This document shows positions 8,861 through 18,760 of a DNA stretch of 47,661 bases, in pieces; the stretch's first letter is position 1, and each line of letters starts with the position of its first letter. This DNA comes from Trabulsiella guamensis ATCC 49490 (lineage in GTDB: Bacteria > Pseudomonadota > Gammaproteobacteria > Enterobacterales > Enterobacteriaceae): assembly GCF_000734965.1 (NCBI RefSeq), contig NZ_JMTB01000077.1, forward strand, positions 1 to 47,661, in the 5' to 3' direction. The position numbers and the translations under genes are program-made. The notes under the pieces were generated by a model that was given only the letters and a program-made list of their open reading frames with translations, did not search any database and was not told where the DNA came from.

Positions 8861-10297
8861 TTATTGGCTTAACAGACCGTTTTTACGTGCCTGCTCTTCC
8901 CATTGCGGAACTACCGTTTTCAGGAAGTCCTCTTTTTCAGCTTTGATCTGCTGCATGTTCAGGCCGATTGCTGCCTGGGCTTTCTCTTTCGTTGAGATAT
9001 CCGGCATTGGAATTTCATGGGTGATACCCATAGTGGCCAGCAGACGAACCAGTTTGGTACGTGCATCAGCGGCTTTATCCAGCGCGCCGCCGAGCATCCG
9101 CAACCCCTCATCCGGCGCGTGCATATGGATACCGTGAGAAGCGATAGCCAGGTCCCAGCGCCACTGCGCATGACGGATATCCGCCAGAATCGGTTTCATG
9201 TCTGCTTCTTTCGCGCCCGCATCCCACGCGGCTTTCGCTTCAAAGTGAGCACGCACAATCTGATCTTCCACTTTCAGCTTCAGCACGCGAATCGCTTCTT
9301 TACGCTCGGCAACGATGTTCTGCAGCGTGGCTTTATCCTGGGTATGGCAGTTCACACAGGTCTGCTCGAAGTTATCGAATGGATTGCCGATCTTGTGGCT
9401 GGTGTAAGTTTTGCCTTCGGCGTTCTGCACTTTCGGCATGTGGCAGTCAATACAGGTCACATTATTTTTGCCGTGGATGCCAACAGTCCAGGTTTCATAC
9501 TCAGGGTGCTGCGCTTTCAGCATCGGGGTTTTGGACAGTGGGTTAACCCAGTCAGCAAAGGTAATGGCGTCGTAGTACTTCTCCATATCCTCAACTTTCA
9601 TGCCGTCATCCCACGGGAATTTCACGGCTTTGTTTGCGCCATCGAAGTGGTATTCAACGTGGCACTGAGCACATACCATCGATTGCTGATCGAAACGGCT
9701 GGCCTTCTCAAATGGCTTGCCAATGGTTTCCATCGCACGCGCGGCATACGGACGTGACAGGGTCAACGCCGGTTTGCCCTGTGCAAAATCAGGAGAAGCG
9801 GTATTGTGGCAGTCGGCACAGCCTAAATTATTGACGATTTCCGGGCCGCCGCGTGCCCATTTACCGTGGAAGTAACCGTCTTCACCCTCTTTCTGGATCA
9901 GACGCGCCACATCCGGGCTCTTACAGCTCCAGCAGGCCATTGGCAGCGGACCATCTTCCGCGTTTTTCGGCGCACCGGTACGCAGCGTCTCGCGGACGTC
10001 AGTCACCGCGTAAGCATGACCGCGAGGTTTGTTATAGTCGCGAGAGAAAGGGTACCCCGCCCAGAGGATGACCAGACGAGGATCTTCAGCCAGCGCGTCA
10101 ACGCGATCTGACTGCTCGCTGGTAGCTTTCCAGGACTGATACTGATCAGGGTTTTTAGAGGCGAAGGTTTCGTTCTTTGCCTCAATGGGTGCAGATTTTG
10201 CGGGTACAGCCGTTGGTTCAGCATTGGCGCTAAAGATAAAGCAGAGGGGAAGAATCAAGCTGAAAATACGGCGTGCGCTTATTTTTATCCTTGCCAT
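8861..10297 (-). CDS. nrfA: NrfA, cytochrome c552 nitrite reductase (ammonia-forming)
   Basis: Periplasmic pentahaem enzyme that reduces nitrite to ammonium with six electrons. It has 478 residues, the E. coli length. The signal peptide ends at SANA-EP. The catalytic haem site CWSCK (Cys122, Cys125, Lys126) and four CXXCH sites (CADCH, CAQCH, CIDCH, CVNCH) are present, with [10 protein letters not shown] and SHGIHMHAP as conserved distal and calcium-site regions. ATG at 10297 follows GAGG by five bases. It is the first gene of the nrf operon, divergent from narP and with FNR- and NarP-like sites upstream. Confidence 0.98.
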   Translation of the reverse strand: MARIKISARRIFSLILPLCFIFSANAEPTAVPAKSAPIEAKNETFASKNPDQYQSWKATSEQSDRVDALAEDPRLVILWAGYPFSRDYNKPRGHAYAVTDVRETLRTGAPKNAEDGPLPMACWSCKSPDVARLIQKEGEDGYFHGKWARGGPEIVNNLGCADCHNTASPDFAQGKPALTLSRPYAARAMETIGKPFEKASRFDQQSMVCAQCHVEYHFDGANKAVKFPWDDGMKVEDMEKYYDAITFADWVNPLSKTPMLKAQHPEYETWTVGIHGKNNVTCIDCHMPKVQNAEGKTYTSHKIGNPFDNFEQTCVNCHTQDKATLQNIVAERKEAIRVLKLKVEDQIVRAHFEAKAAWDAGAKEADMKPILADIRHAQWRWDLAIASHGIHMHAPDEGLRMLGGALDKAADARTKLVRLLATMGITHEIPMPDISTKEKAQAAIGLNMQQIKAEKEDFLKTVVPQWEEQARKNGLLSQ

Positions 10298-10429
10298 AGG
10301 GGCCTCGTCCAGATTGCGCCACCGGGTAAAATGGCGGCTCTGTTATTTTTCTTCCATGACAGTAACCGCACAAAAAACCGTCATGACATTACTCATTTCT
10401 ATATGTAACAAAAAACCACAACAATAATG

Positions 10430-10443
10430 TTGTTTTTAATCAA
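10430..10443 (-). promoter_or_regulatory. Putative FNR site for nrfA
   Basis: The plus strand reads TTGTT-TTTA-ATCAA, one mismatch from the FNR consensus TTGAT-N4-ATCAA. Its centre lies 33 bp from the NarP-like site, the same distance as between the -41.5 FNR and -74.5 NarL/NarP sites that I recall for E. coli nrfA. Confidence 0.75.
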
Positions 10444-10461
10444 ATGTAAATGCATGTTAAA

Positions 10462-10477
10462 TACACCTTTAGGGTTA
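10462..10477 (-). promoter_or_regulatory. Putative NarL/NarP 7-2-7 site for nrfA
   Basis: TACACCT-TT-AGGGTTA is an inverted pair of heptamers with a 2-bp spacer, the layout NarP requires. Each heptamer is close to the TACYYMT consensus (one mismatch or more per half). It lies upstream of the FNR-like site relative to nrfA. Confidence 0.7.
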
Positions 10478-10806
10478 GATCGCCGCACTGAAATCAATAA
10501 ACCCGTAAACCCTTTGTTGGTATGATTTATAAGAACAAGATAACTCTTTGTTATTAAATAATTTTTATATTTTTCGTTTTTTCTGTCTATGGCGATGTGT
10601 CAGAAAGCTGAAATCATGAAGACCCTATTTCTATGAATACTTATTTTTGCGACGTGGCATGAACATTGAGCCGTTTTCCCTTATTGCCCCTGACATAAAT
10701 AAGGTAATATTTGTTCTTATCGCACTGGTGCGAATCTGGAAAATCACACACGCAATAACAATAATGAATAATACCCTTGAGGTACTTTATGGCCATGGAG
10801 TCTGTT

Positions 10807-11454
10807 ATGCCTGGGACCACCTCCTTTCAGGTGATGATCGTGGACGACCATCCCCTCATGAGACGAGGGATTCGTCAGTTACTGGAACTCGACAGTGTTT
10901 TTAACGTAGTTGCTGAAGCGGGCGATGGTCAGACAGCCATTGAACTTGCGAATCAGAACGACCTCGATCTCATCCTGCTCGACCTCAATATGGGAAGAAT
11001 GAGCGGACTGGACACACTCAGGGCGCTGCGCCGAGATGGCGTCACCGCGCGAATCGTCATTCTTACGGTTTCCGACGCAGCCAGTGACATCTACGCGATG
11101 ATCGATGCAGGCGCAGATGGCTATTTGCTAAAAGACGGCGAGCCGGAGGAGCTGCTGGAGTCCATCCGCAACAGCGCCAACGGCGGCGATGCGTTTAGTG
11201 AGCGGGTATTCGCTTACCTGCAGGAGCGCGAGAACGCCGGAGGCACAAATGATCTTTTTAGCGTCCTGACCGAACGTGAGCTGGATGTATTGCATGAACT
11301 GGCGCGCGGCCTGTCGAATAAACAGATTGCGTCAGTGCTGGATATCTCCGAACAGACGGTGAAAGTGCATATTCGCAATCTGCTGCGCAAACTCAACGTC
11401 CGTTCACGGGTTGCCGCGACGATCCTGTTCCTGCAAACGCGCGGCATTCAGTAA
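10807..11454 (+). CDS. narP: NarP, nitrate/nitrite response regulator
   Basis: DNA-binding response regulator of 215 residues, the E. coli length. The receiver domain (residues 1-125) has the acidic pair in IVDDH, phospho-acceptor Asp59 in LILLDLNM and the conserved lysine in YLLKDGEP. The LuxR-type helix-turn-helix (about 148-205) reads LTERELDVLHELARGLSNKQ onward. ATG at 10807 is chosen because GGAG lies six bases upstream and the protein then begins MPGTTSFQVMIVDD. NarQ/NarX phosphorylate it in response to nitrate or nitrite; it activates nap and nrf. It runs convergent to ccmH with a 16-bp gap. Confidence 0.95.
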   Translation: MPGTTSFQVMIVDDHPLMRRGIRQLLELDSVFNVVAEAGDGQTAIELANQNDLDLILLDLNMGRMSGLDTLRALRRDGVTARIVILTVSDAASDIYAMIDAGADGYLLKDGEPEELLESIRNSANGGDAFSERVFAYLQERENAGGTNDLFSVLTERELDVLHELARGLSNKQIASVLDISEQTVKVHIRNLLRKLNVRSRVAATILFLQTRGIQ

Positions 11455-11470
11455 TTCTTGCTGACAGTCG

Positions 11471-12511
11471 TTAGCTGCCACCCCGCTGTTGTATTGCCTG
11501 TGCGATGCTGCGCTCAATGATGGCGCGGCGCTGATCACCGCCAGGCAGTAGCTTCAGCATCAGTTGCCATGACGAAATCGCCTCATCGTAGCGCTGCTCT
11601 TCAAAAGCGTTAAAGGCATACAGACTAAGCACCCGCACATCAGCATGATTCGTTTTCACCAGCGCGCGAAGTAACTCACCGCCGCGGCGGTTGTCATTGC
11701 TGTCCGGCGAGCGGATCAGCACCTGAGCGTATCCCACAGCCACTTCACTGTTGGTGGGCGCCAGCGCATAAGCGCGCCCCCACGCATCTGTCGCCGTGCT
11801 GGCATTATCCAGTACCATCCCGATACGCCCCAGCATCATCCAGCCATCAACATCATTGGGTTTATTCTGCAATTGCGTCCGCAGCCCCAGCGCCAGACGT
11901 GACATCTCCTCGACGTTAAGCGCTTTCGCTTTTTGATCAAGCACGCGCCCCATCAGCTCATCGGTTTGCGCCGTCGCCAGGTTCCAGACTCGCACCTTCG
12001 CATAGCCGCCGACCTGGTAGTAAGCCCAGCCGCTGAGACTCAGCGCCACCACCACACCCGGCACCAGCAGCCATAAATTCAGCGGTGCCGCAGCAGTCGG
12101 CTGTGGCACAACTTCATCTTTCGCTTTCAACACCCGGCGCCGCGTACGGGCAAAAATCACCCATCCGCCCGCCAGTACCGCCACCGCCGGGATCAACCAC
12201 AGCAGCACCGTCAGTGGCGTGAGCGGTGGATCGTAGGTGACGAAATTGCCGTAGCGCGCCACCATGTAATCGATCACTTCCTGCTTGCTCTTCCCTTCCT
12301 GCATCAGTTCATACACCTTCTGACGCATGTCAACGGAGATCATGGAATTGGAGTCGGCAATGCTGTTGTTCTGGCATTTCGGGCAACGCAGTTCGGCAGT
12401 CAGTTGCCGGAACTGTTGCTCCTGCGCCTCATCGCGAAACGTCATCACGTCAGTCGTCGCAAAGGCGACAGCGGAAAACAGCACCAACAGGCTGAACAGT
12501 AGCGCTCTCAT
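11471..12511 (-). CDS. ccmH: CcmH, cytochrome c maturation thiol reductase and TPR subunit
   Basis: Membrane-anchored periplasmic protein of 346 residues that reduces apocytochrome CXXCH cysteines and presents them to CcmF. After a signal peptide, the thiol domain has LRCPKC (Cys43, Cys46); a membrane helix near residues 100-120 and a second near 145-165 are followed by TPR repeats. GGAGG lies before ATG 12511, which overlaps the ccmG stop as ATGA. It ends the nap-ccm operon. It is the paralogue of the NrfF-NrfG fusion in this window. Confidence 0.95.
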   Translation of the reverse strand: MRALLFSLLVLFSAVAFATTDVMTFRDEAQEQQFRQLTAELRCPKCQNNSIADSNSMISVDMRQKVYELMQEGKSKQEVIDYMVARYGNFVTYDPPLTPLTVLLWLIPAVAVLAGGWVIFARTRRRVLKAKDEVVPQPTAAAPLNLWLLVPGVVVALSLSGWAYYQVGGYAKVRVWNLATAQTDELMGRVLDQKAKALNVEEMSRLALGLRTQLQNKPNDVDGWMMLGRIGMVLDNASTATDAWGRAYALAPTNSEVAVGYAQVLIRSPDSNDNRRGGELLRALVKTNHADVRVLSLYAFNAFEEQRYDEAISSWQLMLKLLPGGDQRRAIIERSIAQAIQQRGGS

Positions 12512-13065
12512 GATTTCGCCTCCTGACTGTAGCGATCCCACAGCGGTTTCACTTCCTGTTCCCAGACTTTTATATTCATATCACCGGCGTGGCGATAGCG
12601 AATAATCCCTTTGCCATCAATAAGAAACGTTTCTGGCGCGCCGTAGACGCCGAGATCCAGTCCCAGCATGCCGTCACCGTCAAACAGGCTTAACGCATAC
12701 GGATTACCCAGTTCTTTCAGCCAGGTCATCGCTTTCGCCCGTTCATCTTTATAGTTCATGCCCACCACGCGCACGCCCTGCGCGGCAAGCTGGTTGAGGA
12801 ACTGATGTTCCGCACGGCAGGTCGGGCACCAGGTCGCCCAGACGTTCAGCAGCACAGGTTTCCCCTGCGTCAGCACTGCCGCGTCATACACTTTTCCCGG
12901 CTCGTCCAGCGACTCCAGACGGAACGCCGGTACCGGTTTGCCAATCAACGCCGATTCGAGATTCGTCGGGGTATCACCCTCAGCATTGCGCGCCAGCTGC
13001 CACAACAGCGCCGCGGCAATGGCGAGGAAAATGAAAAAGGGGATCAGCAGAACATTACGCTTCAT
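12508..13065 (-). CDS. ccmG: CcmG (DsbE), thiol:disulfide interchange protein
   Basis: Periplasmic, membrane-tethered thioredoxin-fold protein of 185 residues. An N-terminal anchor ([20 protein letters not shown]) is followed by the active site WATWCPTC with Cys80 and Cys83, the E. coli positions, and by the cis-proline region GAPETFLID. It keeps CcmH or apocytochrome thiols reduced with electrons from DsbD. ATG 13065 is chosen to match the MKRNVLLIP start; it overlaps the end of ccmF by 11 bases and ccmH by four. Confidence 0.95.
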   Translation of the reverse strand: MKRNVLLIPFFIFLAIAAALLWQLARNAEGDTPTNLESALIGKPVPAFRLESLDEPGKVYDAAVLTQGKPVLLNVWATWCPTCRAEHQFLNQLAAQGVRVVGMNYKDERAKAMTWLKELGNPYALSLFDGDGMLGLDLGVYGAPETFLIDGKGIIRYRHAGDMNIKVWEQEVKPLWDRYSQEAKS

Positions 13066-14977
13066 GTGGCCTCCTGCGATAACGCGGGTCGAACAGACAG
13101 CACAGGCCACCTAACGACATCAGAATACCGCCCGCCCAGATCCAGCGGATGAACGGTTTGTAATAGAGGCGAACCGCCCACGCGCCGTTATCCAGTTCTT
13201 CACCCAGCGCCGCATACAGATCACGCGTCACGCCGCCATCAACCGCGGCTTCCGTCATCATCATGCTGCTGGAGTTATAAAAGCGTTTTTCGGCATGCAA
13301 CGTCGCTTCAGGCTTGCCATTACGGGTGACGTCGATGATCGCCGCGCCGCCGCGCCAGTTCGGACCGGTACGCTCTTCCACCTGACGGAAAATAAAGCGA
13401 TAGTTGTGAATATCAACCGAATCGCCTGCCTTCATGCGTACGTCACGTTCCACGCTATAGTTCTGACTGAACGCGATACCGACCACGGTCACCGCCAGTC
13501 CAATATGCCCGAGCACCATGCCGCAATAGCTGGCGGTGAGTTTGTTGCCCTTCTTCAGGCGCAGGACGACTTCCGCAAAAACCAGCACCAGCACCCAGCT
13601 CGCCATCGCCAGACCGGCCACGGTCATTGCCATGATGTGATCCTGTAGCAACAGCGGCAGCAGCAACGACAGTGCCAGCGTCGACATCAGCGCCAGCAGG
13701 AACAATTTTTTGTATCTGCCGGGGCGATCGCGTCCCCAGCGAATCAGCGGGCCAATACCCAGCAGCAGCGCAAACGGTGCCATCAGCGCGCTGAATAACG
13801 TATTAAAGAACGGCTCACCGACAGAGATACTGCCAAGTCCCAGCTGTTTATGCACCAGCGGCAGCAGCGTGCCCAGCAACACCACCAGCATCGCCGCCAC
13901 CAGCAGGACGTTATTAGCGAGCAGTAATGACTCGCGGGACCACAGCGCGTTATTCACCCGAGACCGCACGCGATGCCCTCTGACCGCAAACAACAGTAAG
14001 GAACCGCCGATCACCAGCACCATAAAGGCCAGAATAAACATCCCGCGCGCCGGATCAGAGGCAAACGCGTGAACGGAGACCAGTACCCCGGAACGCACCA
14101 GGAAGGTGCCGAGCAGACAGAGCGAAAACGCGGTGATCGCCAGCAGCAACGTCCAGGCTTTAAAGCTGGCACGCTGTTCGGTGACCGCCAGCGAGTGCAT
14201 CAGTGCGGTGCCCACCAGCCACGGCATAAACGAGGCGTTTTCGACCGGATCCCAGAACCACCAGCCGCCCCAGCCCAGCTCGTAATATGCCCAGGCAGAG
14301 CCCAGCACAATACCCAGCGTCAGAAATATCCACGCCGCCAGCGTCCAGGGGCGAGAAAAACGCGCGTAAGTGCTGTCGAGACGACCGCTCAATAATGAAG
14401 CAATGGCAAAGGCAAAGGCCACCGAGAAGCCGACATAGCCCATATAAAGCAATGGCGGGTGGAAAATCAGCCCTGGATCCTGCAATAGCGGATTGAGATC
14501 GCGTCCTTCTATCGGGAATTCCGGCAGGGTACGGTTAAATGGGTTGGAGGTGAACAGGATAAAGACCAGAAAGCCGACGCTCACCATGCCCATCACCGCC
14601 AGCACCCGCGCGACGATATCGAGCGGGATCGCGCGGCTGAAGATAGCTACGGCAAACGTCCAGCCACTCATCAACAGTACCCATAACAGGAGTGAGCCTT
14701 CATGAGCGCCCCAGGTCGCCGCGACGCGATACCAGACCGGCAACTGTGTATTGGAGTTGCTGGCGACATACAACACGGTGAAATCATTGACCACAAAGGC
14801 GTGGATCAGAATGGCAAAGGCGCCACAGACCACAATAAACAACAGCCAGGCGAGCGGACGCGCCATCGCCATCAGGCGCGTGTCGCCTCTTGCCACACCC
14901 AACAGTGGATAGCCGGAGAGCAAAAGCGCCAGGCCGAGCGCCAGACACAGCAACGCATTGCCGACTTCAGGCATCAT
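13055..14977 (-). CDS. ccmF: CcmF, cytochrome c haem lyase
   Basis: Polytopic membrane protein of 640 residues that takes haem from holo-CcmE and, with CcmH, attaches it to apocytochromes. It begins [15 protein letters not shown]. The periplasmic WWD domain [18 protein letters not shown] and the conserved [10 protein letters not shown] and [10 protein letters not shown] segments are present. Its start overlaps the ccmE stop by four bases. NrfE in this window is the dedicated paralogue for the NrfA CWSCK site. Confidence 0.96.
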   Translation of the reverse strand: MMPEVGNALLCLALGLALLLSGYPLLGVARGDTRLMAMARPLAWLLFIVVCGAFAILIHAFVVNDFTVLYVASNSNTQLPVWYRVAATWGAHEGSLLLWVLLMSGWTFAVAIFSRAIPLDIVARVLAVMGMVSVGFLVFILFTSNPFNRTLPEFPIEGRDLNPLLQDPGLIFHPPLLYMGYVGFSVAFAFAIASLLSGRLDSTYARFSRPWTLAAWIFLTLGIVLGSAWAYYELGWGGWWFWDPVENASFMPWLVGTALMHSLAVTEQRASFKAWTLLLAITAFSLCLLGTFLVRSGVLVSVHAFASDPARGMFILAFMVLVIGGSLLLFAVRGHRVRSRVNNALWSRESLLLANNVLLVAAMLVVLLGTLLPLVHKQLGLGSISVGEPFFNTLFSALMAPFALLLGIGPLIRWGRDRPGRYKKLFLLALMSTLALSLLLPLLLQDHIMAMTVAGLAMASWVLVLVFAEVVLRLKKGNKLTASYCGMVLGHIGLAVTVVGIAFSQNYSVERDVRMKAGDSVDIHNYRFIFRQVEERTGPNWRGGAAIIDVTRNGKPEATLHAEKRFYNSSSMMMTEAAVDGGVTRDLYAALGEELDNGAWAVRLYYKPFIRWIWAGGILMSLGGLCCLFDPRYRRRPHEA

Positions 14978-15453
14978 GAGGCGTTTTCCTTGTAGAAACT
15001 GGCGGGACGACGATGGTTATCCTGCATCGCTTTTTCCACTTCAGGCGGTGTGTAGTTCTCGTCATGCTTCGCCAGCACCTCTTTTGCCACCACGCTGTCG
15101 CCTTTTTGCAGTTCACCCTGCACCACGACGCCCTGCCCTTCACGGAACAGATCCGGCAGAATGCCTTCGTAACTGACGTTGATTTCTGCTTCCGCGTCGT
15201 AGACAGTGAAAGTCACTTTCAGCGAATCCGGATCACGCTTCACGCTGCCCGGCATCACCATACCGCCGACGCGCAGACGCTGCCCCACTTCCGGCAACTG
15301 GTGCGTCTCGCGCTTGCCGTAGACGATTTCGCCAGGCGTATAAAAAAGGTCAATATTCGAACGCAGGGCGTAGAGCACCAGCGTTGCCGTCAGGGCTAAA
15401 CCCGCCAGCACAGCGAGCGCCAGCCACAAACGGTTTTTACGACGAATATTCAT
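14974..15453 (-). CDS. ccmE: CcmE, haem chaperone
   Basis: Membrane-anchored periplasmic haem carrier of 159 residues. One N-terminal helix (about 9-29) precedes a beta-barrel domain. The haem-binding His130 is at the E. coli position in [13 protein letters not shown], with the following tyrosine that is conserved in the family. It receives haem from CcmC/CcmD and is released by CcmAB ATPase action. Start and stop codons overlap neighbours ccmD and ccmF by four bases each. Confidence 0.96.
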   Translation of the reverse strand: MNIRRKNRLWLALAVLAGLALTATLVLYALRSNIDLFYTPGEIVYGKRETHQLPEVGQRLRVGGMVMPGSVKRDPDSLKVTFTVYDAEAEINVSYEGILPDLFREGQGVVVQGELQKGDSVVAKEVLAKHDENYTPPEVEKAMQDNHRRPASFYKENAS

Positions 15454-15662
15454 GCAAGCTCCTTCTGCATTTTCGCGGCACGCATGCGCGCTTCCCTTTC
15501 CTGCTGTTGCTTAAGCCCACGCAAAATGGCGCGATGCTGCGCCCAGCTATGGAAACAGAGCGCCAGCAGGGGAAAAACAGTAAAACCGACGGCCAGCCAG
15601 ACATAAAAGCCGTAACCGCCCATGGCAAAAAAATCAGACCAGGATGCAAATGCGCTGTTCAC
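15450..15662 (-). CDS. ccmD: CcmD, small membrane subunit of the haem-loading complex
   Basis: A 70-residue protein with one transmembrane helix (about residues 19-38, VYWL-type hydrophobic run after FFAMGGYGF) and a charged cytoplasmic tail ([17 protein letters not shown]). CcmD helps release holo-CcmE from CcmC. Length and MGGYGFYVW motif match the family. It overlaps ccmC upstream and ccmE downstream by four bases. Confidence 0.94.
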   Translation of the reverse strand: MNSAFASWSDFFAMGGYGFYVWLAVGFTVFPLLALCFHSWAQHRAILRGLKQQQEREARMRAAKMQKELA

Positions 15663-16396
15663 AAGCGACCTCGCTTAGCGATAAGCTCGCTGACCCACGG
15701 GCGACGGCGCTCCTGTAGCAAAATCAGGGTACGCATTCGCATCAGGGTAAGGGTGACGAAAAGAAGCAGGAAGCCCACAATTGACCAGCGCAGCGGCGTA
15801 CGCATCAACGGGGAGATACTTTGCTGCATGCGGGTCGACCCCTGATGCAACGTATTCCACCACTCCACGGAGTAGTGAATAATCGGCAGATTGACGACGC
15901 CAATCAGCACCAGGATCCCGACCGCACGCCCGGCGATTTTGCGGTCTTCAAAGGCGTACCACAGCGCGATGGCACCAACGTAGAGAAACAGCAACACCAG
16001 TTCAGAGGTCAGGCGGGCGTCCCATACCCACCAGGTCCCCCACATGGGTTTGCCCCAGGCAGATCCCGTGACCAGTGCGATGAAGGTGAAAACGGCACCG
16101 ACCGGGGCCATCGCGGCGACGGCAAGGTTAGCCATTTTCATTTGCCACACCAGGCCGATAAACGCTGCGATCGCCATGGAAGCGTAAATCCCCATCGACC
16201 AGATAGCCGCCGGGACGTGCAGATAAATAATGCGGTAGCTTTGTCCCTGCTGATAATCCGAGGGCGCGAAGCCGAATCCCCAGATCCAGCCTGTCAGCAG
16301 TACCAACAGGCTGGCGATGGCGAACCAGGGAATAAGCACGCTGCAGAGCCGATAGAGTCGGGGCGGTATCGCCAGTTGATGAAGTTGTTTCCACAT
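15659..16396 (-). CDS. ccmC: CcmC, haem delivery protein to CcmE
   Basis: Six-helix inner-membrane protein of 245 residues. The periplasmic tryptophan-rich motif WGTWWVWDARLTSELVLLF and flanking histidines (YLHVPAA; INYSVEWW-type HYSVEWWNTLHQG) bind haem for transfer to CcmE. The frame opens at 16420, but ATG 16396 (MWKQLHQLAIPP) matches the family length and has GGTGAC just upstream. It lies 28 bp after ccmB. Confidence 0.95.
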   Translation of the reverse strand: MWKQLHQLAIPPRLYRLCSVLIPWFAIASLLVLLTGWIWGFGFAPSDYQQGQSYRIIYLHVPAAIWSMGIYASMAIAAFIGLVWQMKMANLAVAAMAPVGAVFTFIALVTGSAWGKPMWGTWWVWDARLTSELVLLFLYVGAIALWYAFEDRKIAGRAVGILVLIGVVNLPIIHYSVEWWNTLHQGSTRMQQSISPLMRTPLRWSIVGFLLLFVTLTLMRMRTLILLQERRRPWVSELIAKRGRL

Positions 16397-16424
16397 AGTT
16401 GTCACCCAATCCTTTCGCATCCAG

Positions 16425-17081
16425 TTACTGCATGCTGATGCGTAACGCTGCTGCAGTCACAAAGGGACTTAACGTTGCACTGCCTGCCAGCAGCGCACCA
16501 AGTATTGCCAGATAGCCGTCAACCGGCAGATGCATTGTCGCGGCGTCAATCGCCGCTGTCGCAAAAATCAGCAGTGGGATGGTTAATGGCAACACCAGCA
16601 CACTGAGTAATACGCCACCACGCTTGATACCGACCGTCAGCCCGACGCCTGGCGCGCCGAGGAAACCCAGTGTCGGCGTTCCCAGCAACAGCGTCAGCGC
16701 CATCACCTGCCAGGTGTGAACATCCATGCCCATCAGCAAAGCCGCCAACGGAGAGAGGATAATCAGCGGTAGTCCGGTCACCACCCAATGCGCAAGCACT
16801 TTAGCCAGCACCACCGCTGGTAATGGCAGCGGTAACAACATCAGTTGCTCAAGGCTGCCGTCCTGCAGGTCATCGCGAAACAGACGTTCCAGCGCCAGCA
16901 ACGAGGCAAGTAGCGCAGCGACCCAGATTACGCCTGGCGTGATGCGTACCAGCAGTTGCGGTTCAGGCCCAATACCCAACGGAAACAGAGTGATAACGAT
17001 TAAGAAGAACCATAACGGATTTGCGATGTCCGCGCTGTGACGAAACGCTACCCGTAGCTCAAGTCGGAAAATTTGCCACAT
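16425..17081 (-). CDS. ccmB: CcmB, membrane subunit of the CcmAB exporter
   Basis: Integral membrane protein of 218 residues with about six helices and no cofactor motifs. With CcmA it forms the ABC-type complex whose ATP hydrolysis frees holo-CcmE from CcmC. The conserved segments PLWFFLIVITLFPL, RDDLQDGSLEQLMLLPLPL and FLGAPGVGLTVG are present. Its ATG overlaps the ccmA stop by one base (TAATG). Confidence 0.95.
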   Translation of the reverse strand: MWQIFRLELRVAFRHSADIANPLWFFLIVITLFPLGIGPEPQLLVRITPGVIWVAALLASLLALERLFRDDLQDGSLEQLMLLPLPLPAVVLAKVLAHWVVTGLPLIILSPLAALLMGMDVHTWQVMALTLLLGTPTLGFLGAPGVGLTVGIKRGGVLLSVLVLPLTIPLLIFATAAIDAATMHLPVDGYLAILGALLAGSATLSPFVTAAALRISMQ

Positions 17082-17695
17082 TATGCCGCACCTCCCGTCA
17101 GGGCGACGCGGCGCAGTTTATCGTCGCCGACATGAAGCGGCTGATGGGTCGTGAGGATCACCATGCCACCCTGCTCCGTATGGGCGCTCATCTGCGCGGT
17201 CAGATGTTCAACGCCAGTAACATCAATGGCGGTAAACGGCTCATCGAGGATCCACAGCGGTGCGCGGCTCAGCCACAGGCGCGACAAGGCAACGCGGCGC
17301 TGCTGGCCTGCGGAAAGTTGATTAACGGGAATATCTTCAAAACCGGCCAGCCCTGCCTGCGCCAGCGCGGAAAAGCAGGCCTGCAAGGAGCTGTCGTGGT
17401 GGAAAAAACGTAAATTCTCAAGCGCGGTCAGCCGGGCTTTAATACCCGGCTGATGACCTATCCAGAGAAGTTGTTGGTGGAACACATCCCGTTGTCGGGA
17501 GACTGGCGTTCCTTGCCAGAGCACCTCCCCGTCATCGGGACGCGATAGCCCAGTCAGCAGGCGCAGCAAGGTTGTTTTGCCCGCGCCATTACCGCCGGTG
17601 ATTTGCACCCACTCACCTGCGTTGACCTCAAACGACAGGTCGCTAAACAGTACCCTGTCGTCTCGTTCGCAGTACAACGTTACCACTTCAAGCAT
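17081..17695 (-). CDS. ccmA: CcmA, ATPase of the cytochrome c maturation complex
   Basis: ABC ATPase of 204 residues with Walker [10 protein letters not shown], signature LSAGQQRR, Walker B WILDEP and switch histidine in TTHQP. It begins [17 protein letters not shown]. It follows napC by only three bases, so nap and ccm form one transcription unit: the maturation genes are made together with the cytochromes NapB and NapC that need them. Confidence 0.96.
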   Translation of the reverse strand: MLEVVTLYCERDDRVLFSDLSFEVNAGEWVQITGGNGAGKTTLLRLLTGLSRPDDGEVLWQGTPVSRQRDVFHQQLLWIGHQPGIKARLTALENLRFFHHDSSLQACFSALAQAGLAGFEDIPVNQLSAGQQRRVALSRLWLSRAPLWILDEPFTAIDVTGVEHLTAQMSAHTEQGGMVILTTHQPLHVGDDKLRRVALTGGAA

Positions 17696-17698
17696 GGG

Positions 17699-18301
17699 TT
17701 AAAATCCATTCTCTACTTCACGCATGTCCGGCAGTTTGTGTGCAATACCCTTGTGGCAATCGATACAGGTTTGCCCGTCCTTAACTGCCTGATCGTGCAT
17801 CTTCGCTGCCACACCTTTCTGCATCGTCAGATCCATGAATTCGAAGTTGTGACAGTTCCGACACTCTTGTGAGTTGTTGTTTTTCATTCGACGCCATTCG
17901 TTCTGCGCCATCGTGAGGCGATGGTCTTCAAACTTCTGTGGCGTGTCAATCAGGCCCATCACTTTTCCGTAAAGTTCTTTGCTTGCCTGGATCTTGCGCA
18001 ACATTTTCGGTGCCCACTCGTGCGGAACGTGGCAATCCGGACAGGTTGCACGCACGCCGCTACGGTTGTTGTAATGCACCGTTTCCATATATTCCTGATA
18101 AACGGTATTGCGCATTTCGTGGCAACTGATGCAGAACTCTTCACGATTAGACATTTCCATGCCGGTGTTGAATCCACCCCAGAAAATAATCCCGGCGATA
18201 AACCCTGTCAGCAACAGCGTTCCCAGTGCCAGGCGGCTCGGTCGCCGCCACCATTGCCAGAGGCGTCGAATAATTCCCGGTTTACGGTTCGATGTTTCCA
18301 T
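17699..18301 (-). CDS. napC: NapC, tetrahaem membrane quinol dehydrogenase
   Basis: Membrane-anchored NapC/NirT-family cytochrome of 200 residues. One N-terminal helix (about 23-43) is followed by four CXXCH sites: CISCH, CPDCH, CRNCH and CIDCH. It oxidises menaquinol and ubiquinol and feeds the NapAB nitrate reductase. Nine bases separate it from napB. Confidence 0.96.
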   Translation of the reverse strand: METSNRKPGIIRRLWQWWRRPSRLALGTLLLTGFIAGIIFWGGFNTGMEMSNREEFCISCHEMRNTVYQEYMETVHYNNRSGVRATCPDCHVPHEWAPKMLRKIQASKELYGKVMGLIDTPQKFEDHRLTMAQNEWRRMKNNNSQECRNCHNFEFMDLTMQKGVAAKMHDQAVKDGQTCIDCHKGIAHKLPDMREVENGF

Positions 18302-18310
18302 AGCAGCCTC

Positions 18311-18760
18311 TTACTTCCCGAACCCTTTCGACGGGGTAAATGTATTTTCGACAATCGGCGCGGCATTGGTCTGCGGCACGTGGCATTGCAGGCAGAAATA
18401 CCGGCTCGCCGACACTTCAGCCAGCACTTTACCGTCGCTGTCCATGAAATGGGTCGGGCTGATGCGCGGCGAACCTGTGGTGCGGTAACTCTCCACACCG
18501 TGACACTGTAAGCAGCGATTGGTGTTAGTGGTTACCTGGTAGCCATCCACACTGTGCGGGATCATCGGCGGCTGGTTGACGTAGTTCAGCGCCATCCGCT
18601 CCTGCTCTTTCGGCATGTGGATCGCCCCTTCCTGCGTTCCCGACACTTCAGGCGACTGGCTGAAATCCACACCATTCGCCGCCCAAACCATCCCGCTTAC
18701 TACCAGGGCCAGCGCCGCCATCCCTTGACTAAACGCCTTTATCAGGACATGGTTTTTCAT
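18311..18760 (-). CDS. napB: NapB, dihaem cytochrome subunit of periplasmic nitrate reductase
   Basis: Periplasmic electron-transfer subunit of 149 residues with a signal peptide ending near VWAANG and two haem sites, CLQCH and CLQCH. The NapB signature SQSPEVSGTQEGAI and YVNQPPMIPHS are present. ATG at 18760 overlaps the napH stop as ATGA and is preferred over the open frame's upstream codon at 18781. Confidence 0.95.
   Translation of the reverse strand: MKNHVLIKAFSQGMAALALVVSGMVWAANGVDFSQSPEVSGTQEGAIHMPKEQERMALNYVNQPPMIPHSVDGYQVTTNTNRCLQCHGVESYRTTGSPRISPTHFMDSDGKVLAEVSASRYFCLQCHVPQTNAAPIVENTFTPSKGFGK

Larger units (their letters stand above)
10298..10806. promoter_or_regulatory. nrfA-narP divergent regulatory region
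   Basis: A 509-bp AT-rich spacer with no credible gene. It holds the inferred FNR site (10430-10443) and NarL/NarP site (10462-10477) for nrfA. If the FNR site is centred at -41.5, transcription would start near 10395, with TACATA (minus strand, 10402-10407) as the -10 element and a leader of about 98 bases. Signals for narP are less clear. Confidence 0.65.

Noticed and set aside
9017-9757. 246-codon open frame opposite nrfA
   Set aside because: Shadow of nrfA; its composition mirrors the haem protein's codons.
15821-16438. 205-codon open frame opposite ccmC
   Set aside because: Mirror of the ccmC coding sequence; no recognisable domain.
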